DNA from: Atriophallophorus winterbourni
Taxonomy: Eukaryota; Platyhelminthes; Trematoda; Plagiorchiida; Microphallidae
DNA length: 64,000 nt
Direction: 5' to 3'
NCBI GenBank assembly: GCA_013407085.1
Contig: JACCGJ010001863.1
Location: 1 to 64,000 of the forward strand
The notes under the pieces were generated by a model that worked only from the letters and a program-made list of their open reading frames with translations, was not told the origin of the DNA and made no database searches. The position numbers and the translations under genes are program-made. This document shows, piece by piece, positions 12,701 to 27,700 of this stretch (the stretch's first letter is position 1; each line of letters starts with the position of its first letter).

Positions 12701-15700
12701 TTATAATCTATAACCTTTCGCAGGAGACCACAGTTGAATTTGGGATTGATAATCTCACCCTTAACGTGCATAGTGTTATGCAGTTCCAGACCGACTAGCA
12801 CGGTTTTCGACATCATTGTGAACTTCTTTCAGCAGTTAACAGTAGCAAAGGTTCTTCCCCAGCTTGAAGATGACGATATAGTTTATAGCCACGAAGTGAG
12901 TTGTCGGGTCAATGCCAAGAGCTCATTGTACCATAGATGAAACCTATTCAAATGTTGACGTTCTGATTGAAACTCCACTTTTGGAAATTGTATAAAGTAA
13001 GCACATAGCATTGACCCGGCGAGTTGGAAAGAACTTGCTCTTGACCGCTCACATTGGAGGTATTGTGTAAAGCGTCGTCTACAAGCTGGGGAGTAGCAGA
13101 TACAGCTCTTGGCTGCTGAACGCAGATCACGCCGTAGGCGTGTAACTGATGCAATACAACCGAGTTCTGACTATCGTTGCCAGCGCTGCGGGAGAGATTG
13201 TTCCTCCCGAATCGGACTGTTTAGTCATTCTAAAAGCTGTAGAACATGAACATTTATGCGATTGTGATGTACATCCATGGTCGACATCGACCGAAGGAGG
13301 CCAATAACAACAACAAGCATATAGCAAACAGAAACGCAAAGTTTGTCTTTCGACACAATGCCATAGACTGTGAAACAAACGAAGATAAACCTGAATAGAG
13401 CATATTATGGTTGACTTCCATTGGTTATTTTAGTAGCGTCTCTATTGATTCTAAATCAGTGAGAGAGTATACGGACCTATTGATTCTCCGATAAGATCAA
13501 ACAGGACGTCGGTTAAAACTTTATATCGTGTGTTGATCATAACAGTAAAGATAGGATCATCGAATGCTAAAAAAACATGTTTTCCCCGCCGAGCCGAACA
13601 AGCTAATGCGTATCTTCATTTTGGGTAACACGATACGAAATATGGCCACGCAGTGTGGCCCAACAGATGGGATACGCCGCAAGAAGCTGCTTGATCGTTG
13701 CGATTGTCCTGACGCATTTTTGTACAGAATACAAACGTGTATAAGTTACTTAATAGAGGTCAATTATACTTCGCCAGCATATTAAAACAAGGTTTCTCGA
13801 GCAAAACATCCTTGTAACATCACACGCTTCAGTAAAAACGAATTACTCACCGGAAGCTTTTCTCCCTCCTGTGAAAAAGCAGCCAAAATATCGTACGCCT
13901 TATCTGCAAACTGCACCCGTTTGGTGTTATCAAAGATGGCCAACAAATGGGCTTGAATCGCATGCGGATCGGAAGCTTGACCGAGAATCTCCAATAGAAC
14001 CGGATCAGAGACAAAGAAGAATCGCGGGAACAACAAGCGCTTGCGCTCCAAGTAACCCGATAACGATTTCTGGCACAACTCCAGCTGACTCAGCAGACGT
14101 GGAAGCTGTTCTTGTAAAGATTGATCGCTAGCGCAACAGGTGATCACGTTTGGCGTGTCTCGCGCACGTTCCATCACCTTGATCCAGGTCTTGTCAACGT
14201 TCTGGAAGCGTTTCGCTTCGGCCGGCAATTGTTTAGCAATGTCACCACCGACAAACACCGCTTCTAAATAGACCCACAGATTTTGTACTCGCATCCAGGT
14301 CTCTAGAACTTCACTTGTGGTGCTCAGTTTCTGAACCCATTCTTGTATGGAATTACGGAACGGGGCGTTGTATCTGGAATAATGGAAACACAATTATCAA
14401 CTGGCTATCATCGGCACTTGGGGAAACATCCTTCTTTATTAGTTATAATATTCTCTGCCCATGGAGAGCAAAATAAACCGACAAATACCGCGGCATTAAT
14501 CAGAATGCTATTCAATGGTTGTCGGTCAAACCAAATTGAAAATTTCAGTAATTCATCTAACGATGTGAAACAAGGATCGACATCACTTTTGGAAAGGATG
14601 GCAGTTCACTAATCCGCCTACATAAGCTCACCTATTACTCATCAACGAGCTGAGGACCATTAGAGAATCTTCCAACATGGGAACAATTTCAGAAATGCGA
14701 TCTCCTTTCAGAAGCAACTCTCCGCGTGTCTTGAATTGGGACAACTTCAGTTCTTGGTTGGCCCAGTCCGCAACGACCACATTCAATTTAGCTTCAATAT
14801 CTTTTTCGCGTACCGCGGATACGCAAATATCTTCCACGTCATCTTTGACGTCCAGCAGTGGAGCGTCGAGCATGTTTTTCAGCGTGAAATTTTCCGATTC
14901 CACATTGAAGTTGTAATTGGTCAAATCGGCCAGCCTTTGCCAATGCCTCGGCTTCATTGCTCGATTGGTCATCATTTCTAGCAAAGGAACCTTTTCGTTA
15001 AAATCGTTTATGGTTTTCTCTAAATCTGTGTAAGCAGGCCATTCCTTGAGAGCCTTCGGCAAACGTTTGCATCTGGAAAGGAACATTACACTCTTCAAAA
15101 GGCGATTTACATTAGAAATAAATATGAGTATACCTTAATTGTATACATAGTGGTAAATTAATAAGGGAGCATAGTATTTGGTTACCATTTAATTTCGTAG
15201 ATAAGGATGGGTTAAGCTGAAATTAATGGTACACCAGGCTCGCTCTGTTTGGGTTAGTATGGTATAGTATGAAAGCACAAGCCTGATCCAGGCAAAGTGG
15301 CGTACAGTCAGAGACTACACGTGGGCGATATTACTGTCAGGTTGCCCAGGTATGGTATGCTTAAGGCACAAACTGAATTGGTGAGACAGAACACAAGACA
15401 GTAAATCTTGTCTAGGTCATTTACTGAAAACTGACTGGTGCTAGCACACTTGCCTAACCGGTGAAGCTTTTCTTCGCCAGTGGTGGTAGAACACCATGGA
15501 TGTAAATGATTCCATATAGACGTTGATTAAAATGTCATAGGTTTATTTCTCTGAAAATTATCCACGCATAGGTCTGTGCCAGGCATACTGCATCACAGTT
15601 AGCGAATGCTGCGTAAGTGAACTAAGATTCTATCATAATTCCTAGAGGCAACACCACTGCAACTGCTTTCACATGTAGCTCATTACGGGTATACTGAAGT

Positions 15701-18700
15701 CATTTTTATGTGTGCGTCAAGTATCGTGAAAAGATCTCGTGTGACTGAATCCAATCCGCCAATGAGTAAATGACTCAAAGAAACCCGTCATAATACTGGG
15801 CAGATGTGAGTCAATAGTTTTGTAGCATATAACATTACGCTGTGGTTTGGGGCTTTTATCGATCCGGGCGTTGCTGGTCTCCGAGGGTTTACCCACTAGA
15901 CGGTGGGCTAGGGTGTCCCAGCTAATTTTTCACATTTGAGTAGGTTGAGGAACCAAGGTCACGCATTTTTCCAAAAGGTACAACCGCCACCGGGATAGAA
16001 CCACAAACCACTCGGAAGACTAACGTGTTAACAACTAGATCACCATGATAATCGTGTTCCTGGAAAGGTTCTTAATGAGAGGCGTTGGAAACGTAACCAC
16101 CTACTTGTTTTGAAACTCCAGCAAATCCGCGCCAATCTTTTCCATATCAACCTCTTGCCATACGATTTCATAATAACTTGCCACCGTCCGATTGACTTCG
16201 TTGTACAGCCCGTATAAACGCTGAAGCAAATCAAGTTCTTTCCCAATTTGTTGCACACGACTATAGTCAGATTGTGGCAAACCAAAGAGTGTTTCACCCT
16301 TCAACGCGGTATTGATTTTGCGAATTAAATTGTCAAAACGATTCTTGAATTGGATTTGTTTATCCAAAGCTTCCTGGGGAGGCAATCCGGGGACCATTGG
16401 ACCTTTCTGTGAAGAGAAAGCAAATACATGTTCTTATGTTGACTTTAAAACGGGTTGATTGATCTGGACTGACATGAGAGCAAATCTACTGCACGGTAAT
16501 TGTTAAAGAGCTCGTAGCGAAACAACAAAAAGCTATCACTGCGTTACCTCATCATAGTCCGCCTCAAAAATCTCGGTAGCTTCACGAAGCTCTTGAATAC
16601 TCGCCAGCAATCCGTCTTTGTATCCTCCTTGTATGGCGAGAATGTGATCCGTGGTGGTGAAAACCCGTTCTTTGACGCGTTGATACGCATATCTGACTGA
16701 TTCGACGCGATCGCCAAGATCTTTCGGGTATGGCAAGTCAAATTTGCAAAGTAAGGCATTTGCCTCCTTGAGAAGTGAATAAACAGAAGAGGTTAAACAT
16801 GCGGGAAAATGTAAAAAAATGAATCAGTTAAGTAAAAGGACAGAAACGTACGCTATATCTTCTAGAAGTATTGTAGTCAACGCAAGAACAGGAAGTGCCT
16901 TATAAGACAGTCGCTGAAAATCGTCAACCCACAGAAATGTGAGACACGGTTTGAGTGACAGTCAGTCCAAGAAAACAAGAGTATACGGAAAACAGCAATT
17001 CATCAAGGTCGGCCCTACTAGCCCGGTGTGGTGAGGATCAGAATGGACAAATATGACCACCGGCTGAACACCTTGTTGTGATTACGAACATGATGAAAAT
17101 ATTACACCAATACCGCCGATCAAATGGGATAGATTTGTGGATGTTTTTGCGGAAGACCCCTTCCACTAATTCGGAAAGAACAACCTTGGCCACTCGTTTC
17201 TTCCTTTCGTTGATTTCGAAATAATCAGTAATTCAACTCATGGAAAGTTTTGCCAGGGAGGTATCGGCGGACACTGACTAGAAGAATGTTTCCTCCTCAA
17301 CGGATGAAGACGAGAGAAATAGTTGCATCTAACCTCCCGGAGGAAACCTTACAGCAAGTGACACGGAAATAGTTAAGGCCGCATTCTATCATCATCTCTT
17401 TTTTGTAGTGGAATGCGTTTTACTGATGAAACGGTTGAGCCTAACAAGAACTGTGTAGGTCTCATGTCTGGTATACACGTAAAACGAGGATCGAATCTCA
17501 CAGTAACAATTTCAAGAGAAATCAGCGCGTGTCTGATTATTGGGCGAGTATTTGTGGGGAGTATCTGTTCGACTGTATGCTGCAGGACATTATTCATTTA
17601 AATCTAGCACATCAAGAAAATGTGATTTTTTGAATGAAATTTCGCCTATTCGGGAAGATCGGAATTTATATTTAGACAGACAGACAGCACGGTATAATTT
17701 GACGAAATTAAGCCCTCTATAATGACTGTTAATGAGCGAAATATGCGATTATAACTCATTAGTTCACGAAGTCGCAGAAGGGCGGGATCGATGAAGGGTC
17801 CATTTCTTTCAACAAACTCTTTCCCAGGACAGTGCCTTATAAGCCAAATTTGATTCGAAGTTCATTGAACTTAACAAAACAACTCATGACTCAACGAAGC
17901 CAAGAGTGATGTACGACACAAAATAACAGCCTGTATGATCACCCTCAGGAGAACTGTGGAGTCTTAACAAACGATGATGGAAATGGAGTCACGAAGAACT
18001 AGGGTGCATGAAGCGGGTGAGAAAATAGTTTCTAGCAAAATTTCGCAAACAGAATCGCTCTTCCGCTTCATGAAAATAAGATATATATCAAATCGAGTTA
18101 AATCCCGAGTGATGTTCACTCATACGAATTGGGACCTGACTTGCAATAAAATCAATTAACTTTCAGCACAGACAACTCGAAATGTGTTCGCTTACTTCAC
18201 ACTGAATCAATCCCATATCAATGCCAATTTCTTTCTCGCGGATCACACGCAACGTATCCATAATCGAGGCAATATCGTCGAGACTGTTGATGTTGCGCTG
18301 CAAATTGCGATCCCACTCTTCCACCGTTGCTCCAATCGTCTCCACTGGGCTGATATATTGATCTATGAACCCTTTGACATAAGCCTGAAATGAAAATGGC
18401 GTGTCTTATTGAAATGCGGTCACAGGGATAAATCGATCAAAAGTGTGATACAAGACAAATGTATAAATGATTGCTGTAACAGTTATTCACTTGGATCCTT
18501 CGTTTATGCATTCGTTTACAGCCAATCATGTCTGAAGTGGCACTGTGAACGTGCTAGAGGCCAGAATGTGGCTTTATTGTGGAGAATAAATGCTAACACT
18601 GATATAAATTGATTGGCCAGAGGTAGCGAGCTGCATGCTGAAACAGGCTGGAGTCTCACTATCATTTCCTTTTCTTTTTTATCTCATATCTGTTGAGGCC

Positions 18701-21700
18701 TGGGCAACCTGACAGTATCTTAACCCACGTGTGCGACACTTTGCCTGGATCAGGCTTGTGCTTTCATACCATACCATAAATGCTACTCCAACAGGGAGAT
18801 TTAATAAACCATTACTGTAAGTTCTGTATTTGTGTACAAGTTGGTCATGCTGGATCAACCCACTTCGATGTAACCATTATTGAGGTTGGATATGATCCGA
18901 CGCCTGCAACTTCGGCACTTTTCTCATTCTTGTGACCTTGAGAATGGGAAACAAGTTCGCGACGGTATATTCAATAGAAATGCTTCTTGTATTACAACTA
19001 GATTTTCGTTTCATTAAGTGGCCGGCCGAGTATCCCTATTCACAGATGAAAAAAGGATGTTTTGTGCAATTTTGCAGAGTTTTACTGACAGATTTTTATG
19101 GTGTTCGTGTATCGGATCGAAAGGGCAATCGATTCCAAGTGATGTTGTTGCTGGCTTCCTTCAGTCGATGTCGACCATTGATGCATATCACAATCGCACG
19201 AATTTTCATGTTCTGCAGCTTTTCGAATGACTAAACAGTTCGATTCGAGAGGAACAATCTCTCCCGCAGCGCTTGCAACAATAGGCAGAACTCGGTTGTA
19301 TTGCATCAGTTGCACGCCGACGGCGTTATCTGCGTTCAGCAGCCAAGAGCTGTATCTGCTCCTCCCCAGCTTGCAGACGACGCTTTACACAATGCCTCCA
19401 ACGTGAGCGGCCAAGAGCAAGTTCTTTCCAACTTGCGGGGTCAATGCCAAGAGCTTTCATATCTCTTTTGTAAACGTCTGTGTACCGCAAGTGCGGTCTG
19501 CCTAATGGTCGATTTCCTGATTGCCACTCACCATAGATCGGAATACAACCCTTTTCCATTCTGTACACGTGATAAGGTAAACGGAATTGGGGGAAACGTT
19601 GCTGATTTATATAAACCCTCAGTTTCGAACACGTGATCGATCAATAGTAGGGTCATAGTGACGCATTGTTACTGTTATCGCATTGCGGGTGAAAAATACG
19701 GATCGTATTTACAGTACTAGTGCTATAAAACAGCCATCATGAGTTAACGTGGCGCGGTATCTTCAAATCGTGTGACAATGCATATAGCGATATCAAACAA
19801 ACAAATCTAGGCTGGAGCTGAGTTGAGCAATGCTCATCAAACCAGTGAAGATCCCTCGACCAACCAACTCAACTGATAGAAATGAATCAGGATTTATTAC
19901 GCGTTAACCCGGTGACCCATCACTGTCGCCGGGGTGGACTGTGCCATCGAACAGCTGGTATCGCAAGTTGTGGGGACATGAATGTTTCAAGGATTCTAAA
20001 AGCGATTGCATGTTCTAGTGGACAGCTGCATTTGTTTACATAAAGAGTGCAGCTCGGCAGATAATCATCACTTAATACCGATCTGTCTGGCTATCGCGAC
20101 GAATAAGATAAACAAACCAGGGTATATGCTGTCCCGTCTCCCTCGAATTAGTCATCTGGTAACCCTGGGCAACCACACACTGTCTCGGACTGTTCTAAGC
20201 GTAAAATAAGGAATTTTACGGCATACCACGGAAACTAGAATTGTTCATCTACCGGCCTGCTTTGGACAGCGTTAATCATCATGCGCTAAGCGAGTATCAA
20301 TACGTGTCTGCAGGATAAGCCATCGGCGGATAGATTGACCTCGTCTGCTTGTGCAAACAGCAAAACATCCTACTGTCCTCAATTGCAATCAGAACCATTA
20401 GCGCATATAATAGTCTACTTATAAACACATTGCAAAGAAAGTGTTTTAAATAATCGATACTTGATCCAGCTTCCTGTTTGTTTTCGCACCCTTGGTATGA
20501 TTAAGCTTCAGTACCCGAAGCGAAAGTTACCGATTATTATTGTGTGTGATTATTTCCAAGCAAAGTTTGCATAATGATGATAAGCTCAGTCTGGATAAGA
20601 CAATTGATCTAGTCTTTGCCTACGTGAGTTGAAAGCATAGAATGGTAAGACAACCTTGAGCTGGTGAATGAAGGTCACCTTATCACGTGTCCTGTTTTGA
20701 TTAATACTCTTGGTCTGACGGAACTTCTGCATGAAACGAGATGGTGAACAAAAACTGCTCAAACGGATTAATAGCAAATGTTGTTTTTATGATATCTACT
20801 GATCGAATGATCTGGACGGCTTTAGAAACACACCTGCTTAAGTTGCATGAGATTGTTACGAATAACGGTCTTGAAATCTTCTGTGGAGATGTAGATTGCG
20901 CCGACCACGTAGTAGTTTGGTTCCGCTTCTAAGCTTTTGCCGATGGCATCAAGTTCCTCGAACTTGGTTTGAAACTCATGCATGGTTGGTGAAGAGGACA
21001 GGAACTCGTCTACCTCGCTCATGAGCTCCTTTTTCCATAAGGAGGAGTATCGATTCAAATAAGTGGTCAAACTGTCGACTTCGTATATAGTACCTGCATC
21101 GGTCGAAAAGAAAAGAAATTTATTACAAGTCAATATTATCGAAGGCACTATGTCGGCGGGACGCCATCACGAATCACATATATAGCAGAACGACCCTTCC
21201 GATAATCATGGATAAATATCTGATTCGCTCGACAGAATACGCGATCAAGGTATAGACGCCATACCTCTATATGTCTCGGCCATGTCTCACAAAGCAATCA
21301 GGATCTTAGTGATGCTCCGAAACTTGCCGTAAGGGTTACAGCTGGACAGATTGAAACTAATGGATTTCAATTAAAGGCTAAGCTTCAATGCTCTGTTTTG
21401 CTTATTGCCACCTTGTAGTAACCTATTAATAACCCAATCCTGAATGTTGAATTAATTCAGCACGAGGGACAGTGATTAGAGGCAGTCAACAAATTCGACA
21501 AAACGCACGCCCCGATGGAAATGTGCTAACAAGCGCAAGATATGATCATCCACGGTAATGATAGATCCCAAGAAACAGATATTGGATTTCCAACATTCAG
21601 GGTAGACGAACGATGAATCACCATGGTTAAAATCTCATTGGGCAAAATGTTGGGTAGATGAAAAACATGGGGAAAAACATAAATTGTAAAGAACGGGACA

Positions 21701-24700
21701 TTGTACATGAATGGCTGAGGATATATATCGCTAAAATGATTCAAATTTCCCCTTTTTATCGTCCTGAGTAGCGTTTAGCCAATGTGCATAAACACTGATT
21801 CCTGAAATTATTATCAGTGTTATCGAATAACTTATTTGCTGGAGCTGATAACATTGGTGGACTAAAAACTTAGAAAGCAACGTCGCACATTAATCAAAGC
21901 CGGCCGAGATACTACTAATTAGATCGTGTCTAGAATAAACAACCAGAAATCCACCATGGGATCGGAACAATAGTGCGTTCAAATTTACAGATCATTGTTG
22001 ACAATGTCCACGGCTAAATTATCAGTTTATCAATTTATGGCATAGTTTATGGATTGATTATCAAAACAATGCGAACTGATGATATAGTGGTTTTGTGTAA
22101 ACCAGAGATCCGCTGCTTTGATTATTGATAAACCTACCATCAGGACTGAACAAAATCTTTTTCATTTGCAGCATGCTTGTCACCAAGAAGGTTCGTAAAC
22201 GGTAGACTTCACGGTCGGTGTGAACATCGCGGTAACAATTGACTGGCTTCTCGTTTACATCTGACTCAATGACTATACAAAAATGAGAGAGAAACACGGA
22301 TAGAATGGGAGTAATCGATAAACCACATTTCGATGTTGTGTGAGAAACATGTTGCTGTGCGTCTAGTTATTGGGCTGTAGTGCTTCTTGCATAAAAGTGT
22401 CGCACCTTACTCGATTGCAGTCTTCCCATTCGTCACATGATTGTGGTAAAAATATGCATTTCTAAAGAAGACTCCCTATTCATTACAGATGATAGGTGTC
22501 AATATGGTACTGCTACTGAACAACTGTTGGGTAAGTCATGTACCTCGGCAAGAAACCCCCATCTTCACTACATTCAAATTGTCTGACTCGCTCATGACAA
22601 CGAACTTCCATCGGCCTCACTATGCATTTTCCAACGATTATTCGGTACCCTCGCACATTCACTCTGTTGTTTTCATGCAAATACAAAACATGTCCACGGC
22701 GAAATGCACTCACTGGGCACTTGAACCTTGGACTTCCCCTCAACATTCAATTCCGTCTTTGTACTATTTTCCTGAGTGTTGAGTTAAGAACAACGCATCG
22801 GTTGATAGAACGCAATGACTGTCTCTGCTACAACATCCGCATCGGTCCATCAGCAGCTGTCTGATGGATCTTATTTCTGAGAAGTCATAAGTTTTCATCT
22901 GTTGGTATGAGCTTACCACCCGATAAATTTAGTACATGACGAGAATCAAACAAATTGCCCGTGTTGAACACCGAAAGGAAAATGCGGTAAAATATAGAAC
23001 GAAGCAGGGTCACACGTTAGCTGTTAATTCATGCTTATACTTGAATATGAAATTAGATGCTTAGAAAAACTACCATAAAGCTGTTATTGGAATGTTGCAA
23101 AAATATTCCAAACAGTTACCGGTACTGCATTGCACCGACTGTGGGACTTAGATTAGTCCCCACATAAAAGCTAAATTTCAATTTGCAAATGAGGATTTAT
23201 CCTCGAATTCGCTTACAATTTTCATTCTACAACACGGACTTGGGATACTCGCGGCAAATCTTTTGATCGAAATGACAGCCAAATAGATATTTTAAAGCAA
23301 TTTTTCAAAAAAAATAACAATTTACGTATTTTAATCCACCACTGGAAATAGCTGATTAAAGCAACAATTAGCACTTTGAACATTCACTGTAAATGATTGA
23401 TCATTTTCACCTTGTCTGAAATGCAGCGACGTGGGAAGTAATTGACGGATCGTTTATCACAGCAAACCAGATCCGATCCAATCCAATGAAATACGACCAT
23501 GCTAAACGATATTTACTGGGAACGGGGCAATGTTAAAATAAGCGTGGAATCTCTCACAAACCTGCTTCAGTTTGCGGAGCTAAACAGAAAAATCTTACAC
23601 TTTGTTAGATGGAAAATGGATATGCATATTCTATTCCATATGTTATGATGCATGACAGTGAAAGCCGTAAGGAAGCTGCCATGCTGATGTCGCTCTACTC
23701 GTTCACGAAACTTGTTTGAATGCATGTTTGATTCAAGGTGTAGGCACCTCATCCCAGTTTGTTTGTGCTTATCAAATCCGTAGCTGTTTAAGTCCAACCC
23801 TTCCCATCTTTTATGATTTTACTTTTTCATGGTTGTGTGGCAGTTAAGCATTCGGTACGATGAAAATGTCAGAATTGAATGAAACTAGCTTGTTGAACCT
23901 CCATCCGAGCTGGTAGGAGCTACCATAAATTCTTATTGCCTTATTAGAGTAATGGCACTCATATGGCCCCGTGGCAATCTCTGGTTCGTTAAACGAGAAG
24001 CGGTACACCTACTTGGCATGGTGCCAAGCTGTCGCAGCTATTGCTCCTACCATTTTCGGTACCCATTTTACACCTTGATATGGCGGGGATTTAGAGATGA
24101 GCACATTTAGAGATGAGCACAGATGAGCATATAACCACGCGGTGGAATTCTAACGCGAACCTTCCAACCGAAAGGCGGCGACATCACGACCACCATTCAT
24201 ATTAGTTATCGAGATTCTACGTAAAAAGTAATCCAAAAAAACAAAACAACAACGATGGTGGCTTACTCCCACGGACGTCAAAAGAGCTGGATTGTTTGCT
24301 GCCTTTTTTCTGAAATTAAAAGAGTGAGCATATTGAATGGCATAATTTCAGTCTCGGATTTATTTGAAAACAGTCGAGCATTTGATAAAATAATCGTCCT
24401 GGGTAGTTTTATGTAGTTTTATGTAAACGTTCGGTTCGGAAAACATGGCTCCATTAAATCAAATGTTAACAAAAGCACGAAACAGGCACTCATAGTTGAT
24501 CAGAAAATAACCTACGCTGAGCCCTGAGGTTGTCATGTCGCGTTAGCAAAACCAAGAATGATTGACCCGTCTACTTGAAGCAACCTTAAGCATTTTGGGC
24601 CATAATCACAAAGCAAGATTCAAGATTTATGAGGAAAAATCAAACAGATGTACACTACCATAGGATAACCGTGTACAATTTAAATAAACCATACCTTCAT

Positions 24701-27700
24701 GTTTGATCCTTGTGGCTCGATTTGGGAATAAAAATAATTTCAAGTATGACACGAATTTGGAAATTGTCAGTCCGAAATGTATGTTTGAGTGACTTTGTTT
24801 TTCAAGTTCGTGTGTATAACGGAAGCAGTGATGGTTTACATTGAACTGGGGCGAACACAGTGTTATTCAAAATAAAAGTTCCTACGGAAATTAGAAGGGT
24901 CGGGGTAGGATATTTTAGATGGTCGTTACTGTACGAGAAAAGCCTTGACGAGGCTGAAAGATATTGGCAGTGGCCTATGCATTGAGAAGAAACGGTTCTC
25001 GATCGATTAAGCTTGAAACAAAGCGTAGCGTGTTACTTTACTTTGCAGACGAATTCCGCCAATTCCGAATACGCTGTCATAAAAAGCCATGTGCACGGCA
25101 TGTAGTCAACCTTGGTCAGAACAAGCCAACAGAGACATGAACAGCAACAGACCTATCCATAATCCATTGTAAGTGCCAAACTAGGTTAACTTAAATGCAC
25201 AAAGATCGCTACTGCCGTGTCAGCGTTTGTACCATCCCAGTAACAGGCATGGGTTCAATGAATTCGAGGGACTCAATTATTGAATTTGAATACCAACTGA
25301 AGAGGCCATCAGATGGCCTTTGGTTCGGTTCCCAAAACCAGTGCTTCCTGCATGAAAGCACAAGCCTGATCCAGGTAAAGTGCGGCACAGTCATAGACTG
25401 CACGTGGGCGAAGATACTGTCAGGTTGCTCAGGCCCAGAGAGATACGAGAAAGGAAACAGAGATTAGAGATGGTAGTGAGACTTCAGCGTGTTTCAGCAT
25501 GCAGCTGACAAATCAATTTAGCACGGTGTTAGCTACACAGCACAGAAGTACTGCACGATATCGCAGTGGTTCGTTGTTGGCCTCCTTCGGTCGATGTGGA
25601 CCATGGATGTACATCAAAATCGCATGATTTTTCTCATGTTCCACAGCCTTTCGGATGAGAGAAACAATCTTTCCAGCAGCAACATTAGTACTAGGTAGAT
25701 CGGTGTCAGTTGCACACCGGCGGCGTGATCTGCGTTCAGCAGACAAGAGCTGTAGCTGCTCCTCCCCAGTGGTTAGTAACGCACCACGATATGTCCCAAA
25801 ACCGTGTTCAATGGCGGTCTTGCGCTAAGCATCTTCTTGGAGTGTTTGCTTAACCTTGTATGTTGTCAAGCGAAGTGGTGAGAAAAGCTTGTTATGATGC
25901 ATGGCGGTGCAAGGGAGATGTGCTGATGTCGCTCTACTCGTTGTAATGCCGTCTCTGATTATGACGAATGAGTAACCTAGTGCTTCCTAGCGATGCACGC
26001 GTCACTAAAACTGTAAAGATTTCGGTGCAACGTGATGGATTGCTCAATAAACCGTTTGGTTTGTTCAAAGGACAATATAATATCGTTTCTGATTTTGTTA
26101 CGGTGCATATGCTCATATTTGCATAAGTCTCTTCAGGGGTTTACAGGAGCTCGTCAACCTTCGTTAATCACCATCTACATTGAAAGACCACGTGTGGCGT
26201 GTAAGAAAAACAGGAACGAAGTGCTGCATATGTGCAGCTTTAAGTTGGCTGGAATTTCGACTTACGATCCACTACAGTCTCACGGGTAGAGCAGCTTCTG
26301 GGAAAGCGTACTTCTAAGATATCAGAAAGAAAACGTGATGTCATATAATACGAGTACGTCATCAAGGCAGCGAAAACAAACAATATACCAACAGCCAATT
26401 CGAAACGAGTGAGCCACGAGGATTAAATGATTCATCGGCGACAAACAAGGCATGGTCTTTTACATATAACGAGCGATACGTCAAGAAAAACTTCTAAAAC
26501 GGTTTTCCACACTTACCGCAACTTCCAAGTCAGGTGAGCTTGGCGTAGTTCCAGTGCTTCCACCAGCAGAAGCACTCACACCAATTAACTGGCTACCTGG
26601 AGCCGACGGTCCACCTGTGGCGACACTGGTAAAAGGTGCAGCGCCAACACTAGTGGCTGCAATGCTAGTCCGATTGGGAATTTCTTCTTCTGACGTATTT
26701 TGAGGCAGGAGAACTTCCGAACGTCTTGGTGTAGTACCAACAATACTTGTTCGAGCAGCACTTTCTCGGGATTGATTACTCGCCAGTTCCAGCTCCCCAC
26801 CGTTAGATGAAACTGTGCGAATTCCAGGGATAGGCTCATGATGAGACACTGGAGGATACACGGAAGTATCGCATCAAAAAGTTAACGAGGTGATGGCTAA
26901 TTGAATGCAAAATTTTAGTAGGACCATTTAAAATAAGAAATTACCGTTTATCAGCCGACCACGTTGTGTGTATTTGTCATTTGACACATTTGCTGAAACA
27001 TTCTCATCACCCTGGTCCACTGTGTGACGCACTCACCACTGAAGCGGTTTGATCGATCGTCTAACCAGCGTAGCACGTGACTAACTTTGTCACGTGACGG
27101 TCTTTTGTCACGCGATGCAGTGACGAAGAATTAATGGCGAAGTTACTTATACCAATTTTTCAACGTTGTGACCTTTCAGAACTAGTTGTTGTCATAGCTT
27201 TTTTAATGGTAAGACTATCAATGGTTGATGGATAGAATGATACACAATAGACAATTGGTTAACAAAGTTATACTTGTATGTATTGCAATACAACAGAGTT
27301 CTGACTATCTTTGCAAGCGCTGCGGGAGAGATTGTTCCTCCCGAATCGGACTGTTTAGTCATTCAAAAAGCTGCAAAACATGAAATTCATGCGATGTGAT
27401 GTACATCCATGGTCGACATCGACCGACGGAGGCCAACAACATACAACAACTTGTATGTAGTGTTTAAGGGATTGGGATATGAGCACCACAATACATTATA
27501 CAATTGGTTAGTTCTACGATTCTATTGCTTTCACGTTTAGTTAAATTATGTTTGTAAGAGGATCAAATTCACGGGTCAGTGGGCATTATCAATCGGACCG
27601 ACCTCAAAATTCAAGATTTAGGGTTGAAAAATAAACTATCCCAGTCATGGGTGCCATTGATTATACATGCATACATGTATATATATAATCAATGGAACCC

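Noticed and set aside
14005..14131. Plus-strand frames opposite linker exons 22 and 23
   Set aside because: Shadows of the minus-strand coding exons, not independent genes.
22513..22746. Minus-strand 77-codon frame that might be the exon missing between exons 16 and 17
   Set aside because: Its best acceptor (GCCCAG) gives the wrong start phase, and the text resembles no dynein block. Left open, not annotated as an exon.
26585..26839. Alternative minus frame (84 codons) within the exon 16 region
   Set aside because: Shifted against the Ser/Thr-rich frame and not joinable to exon 15 with the good acceptor; the other frame is longer and has a GTAAGT donor.
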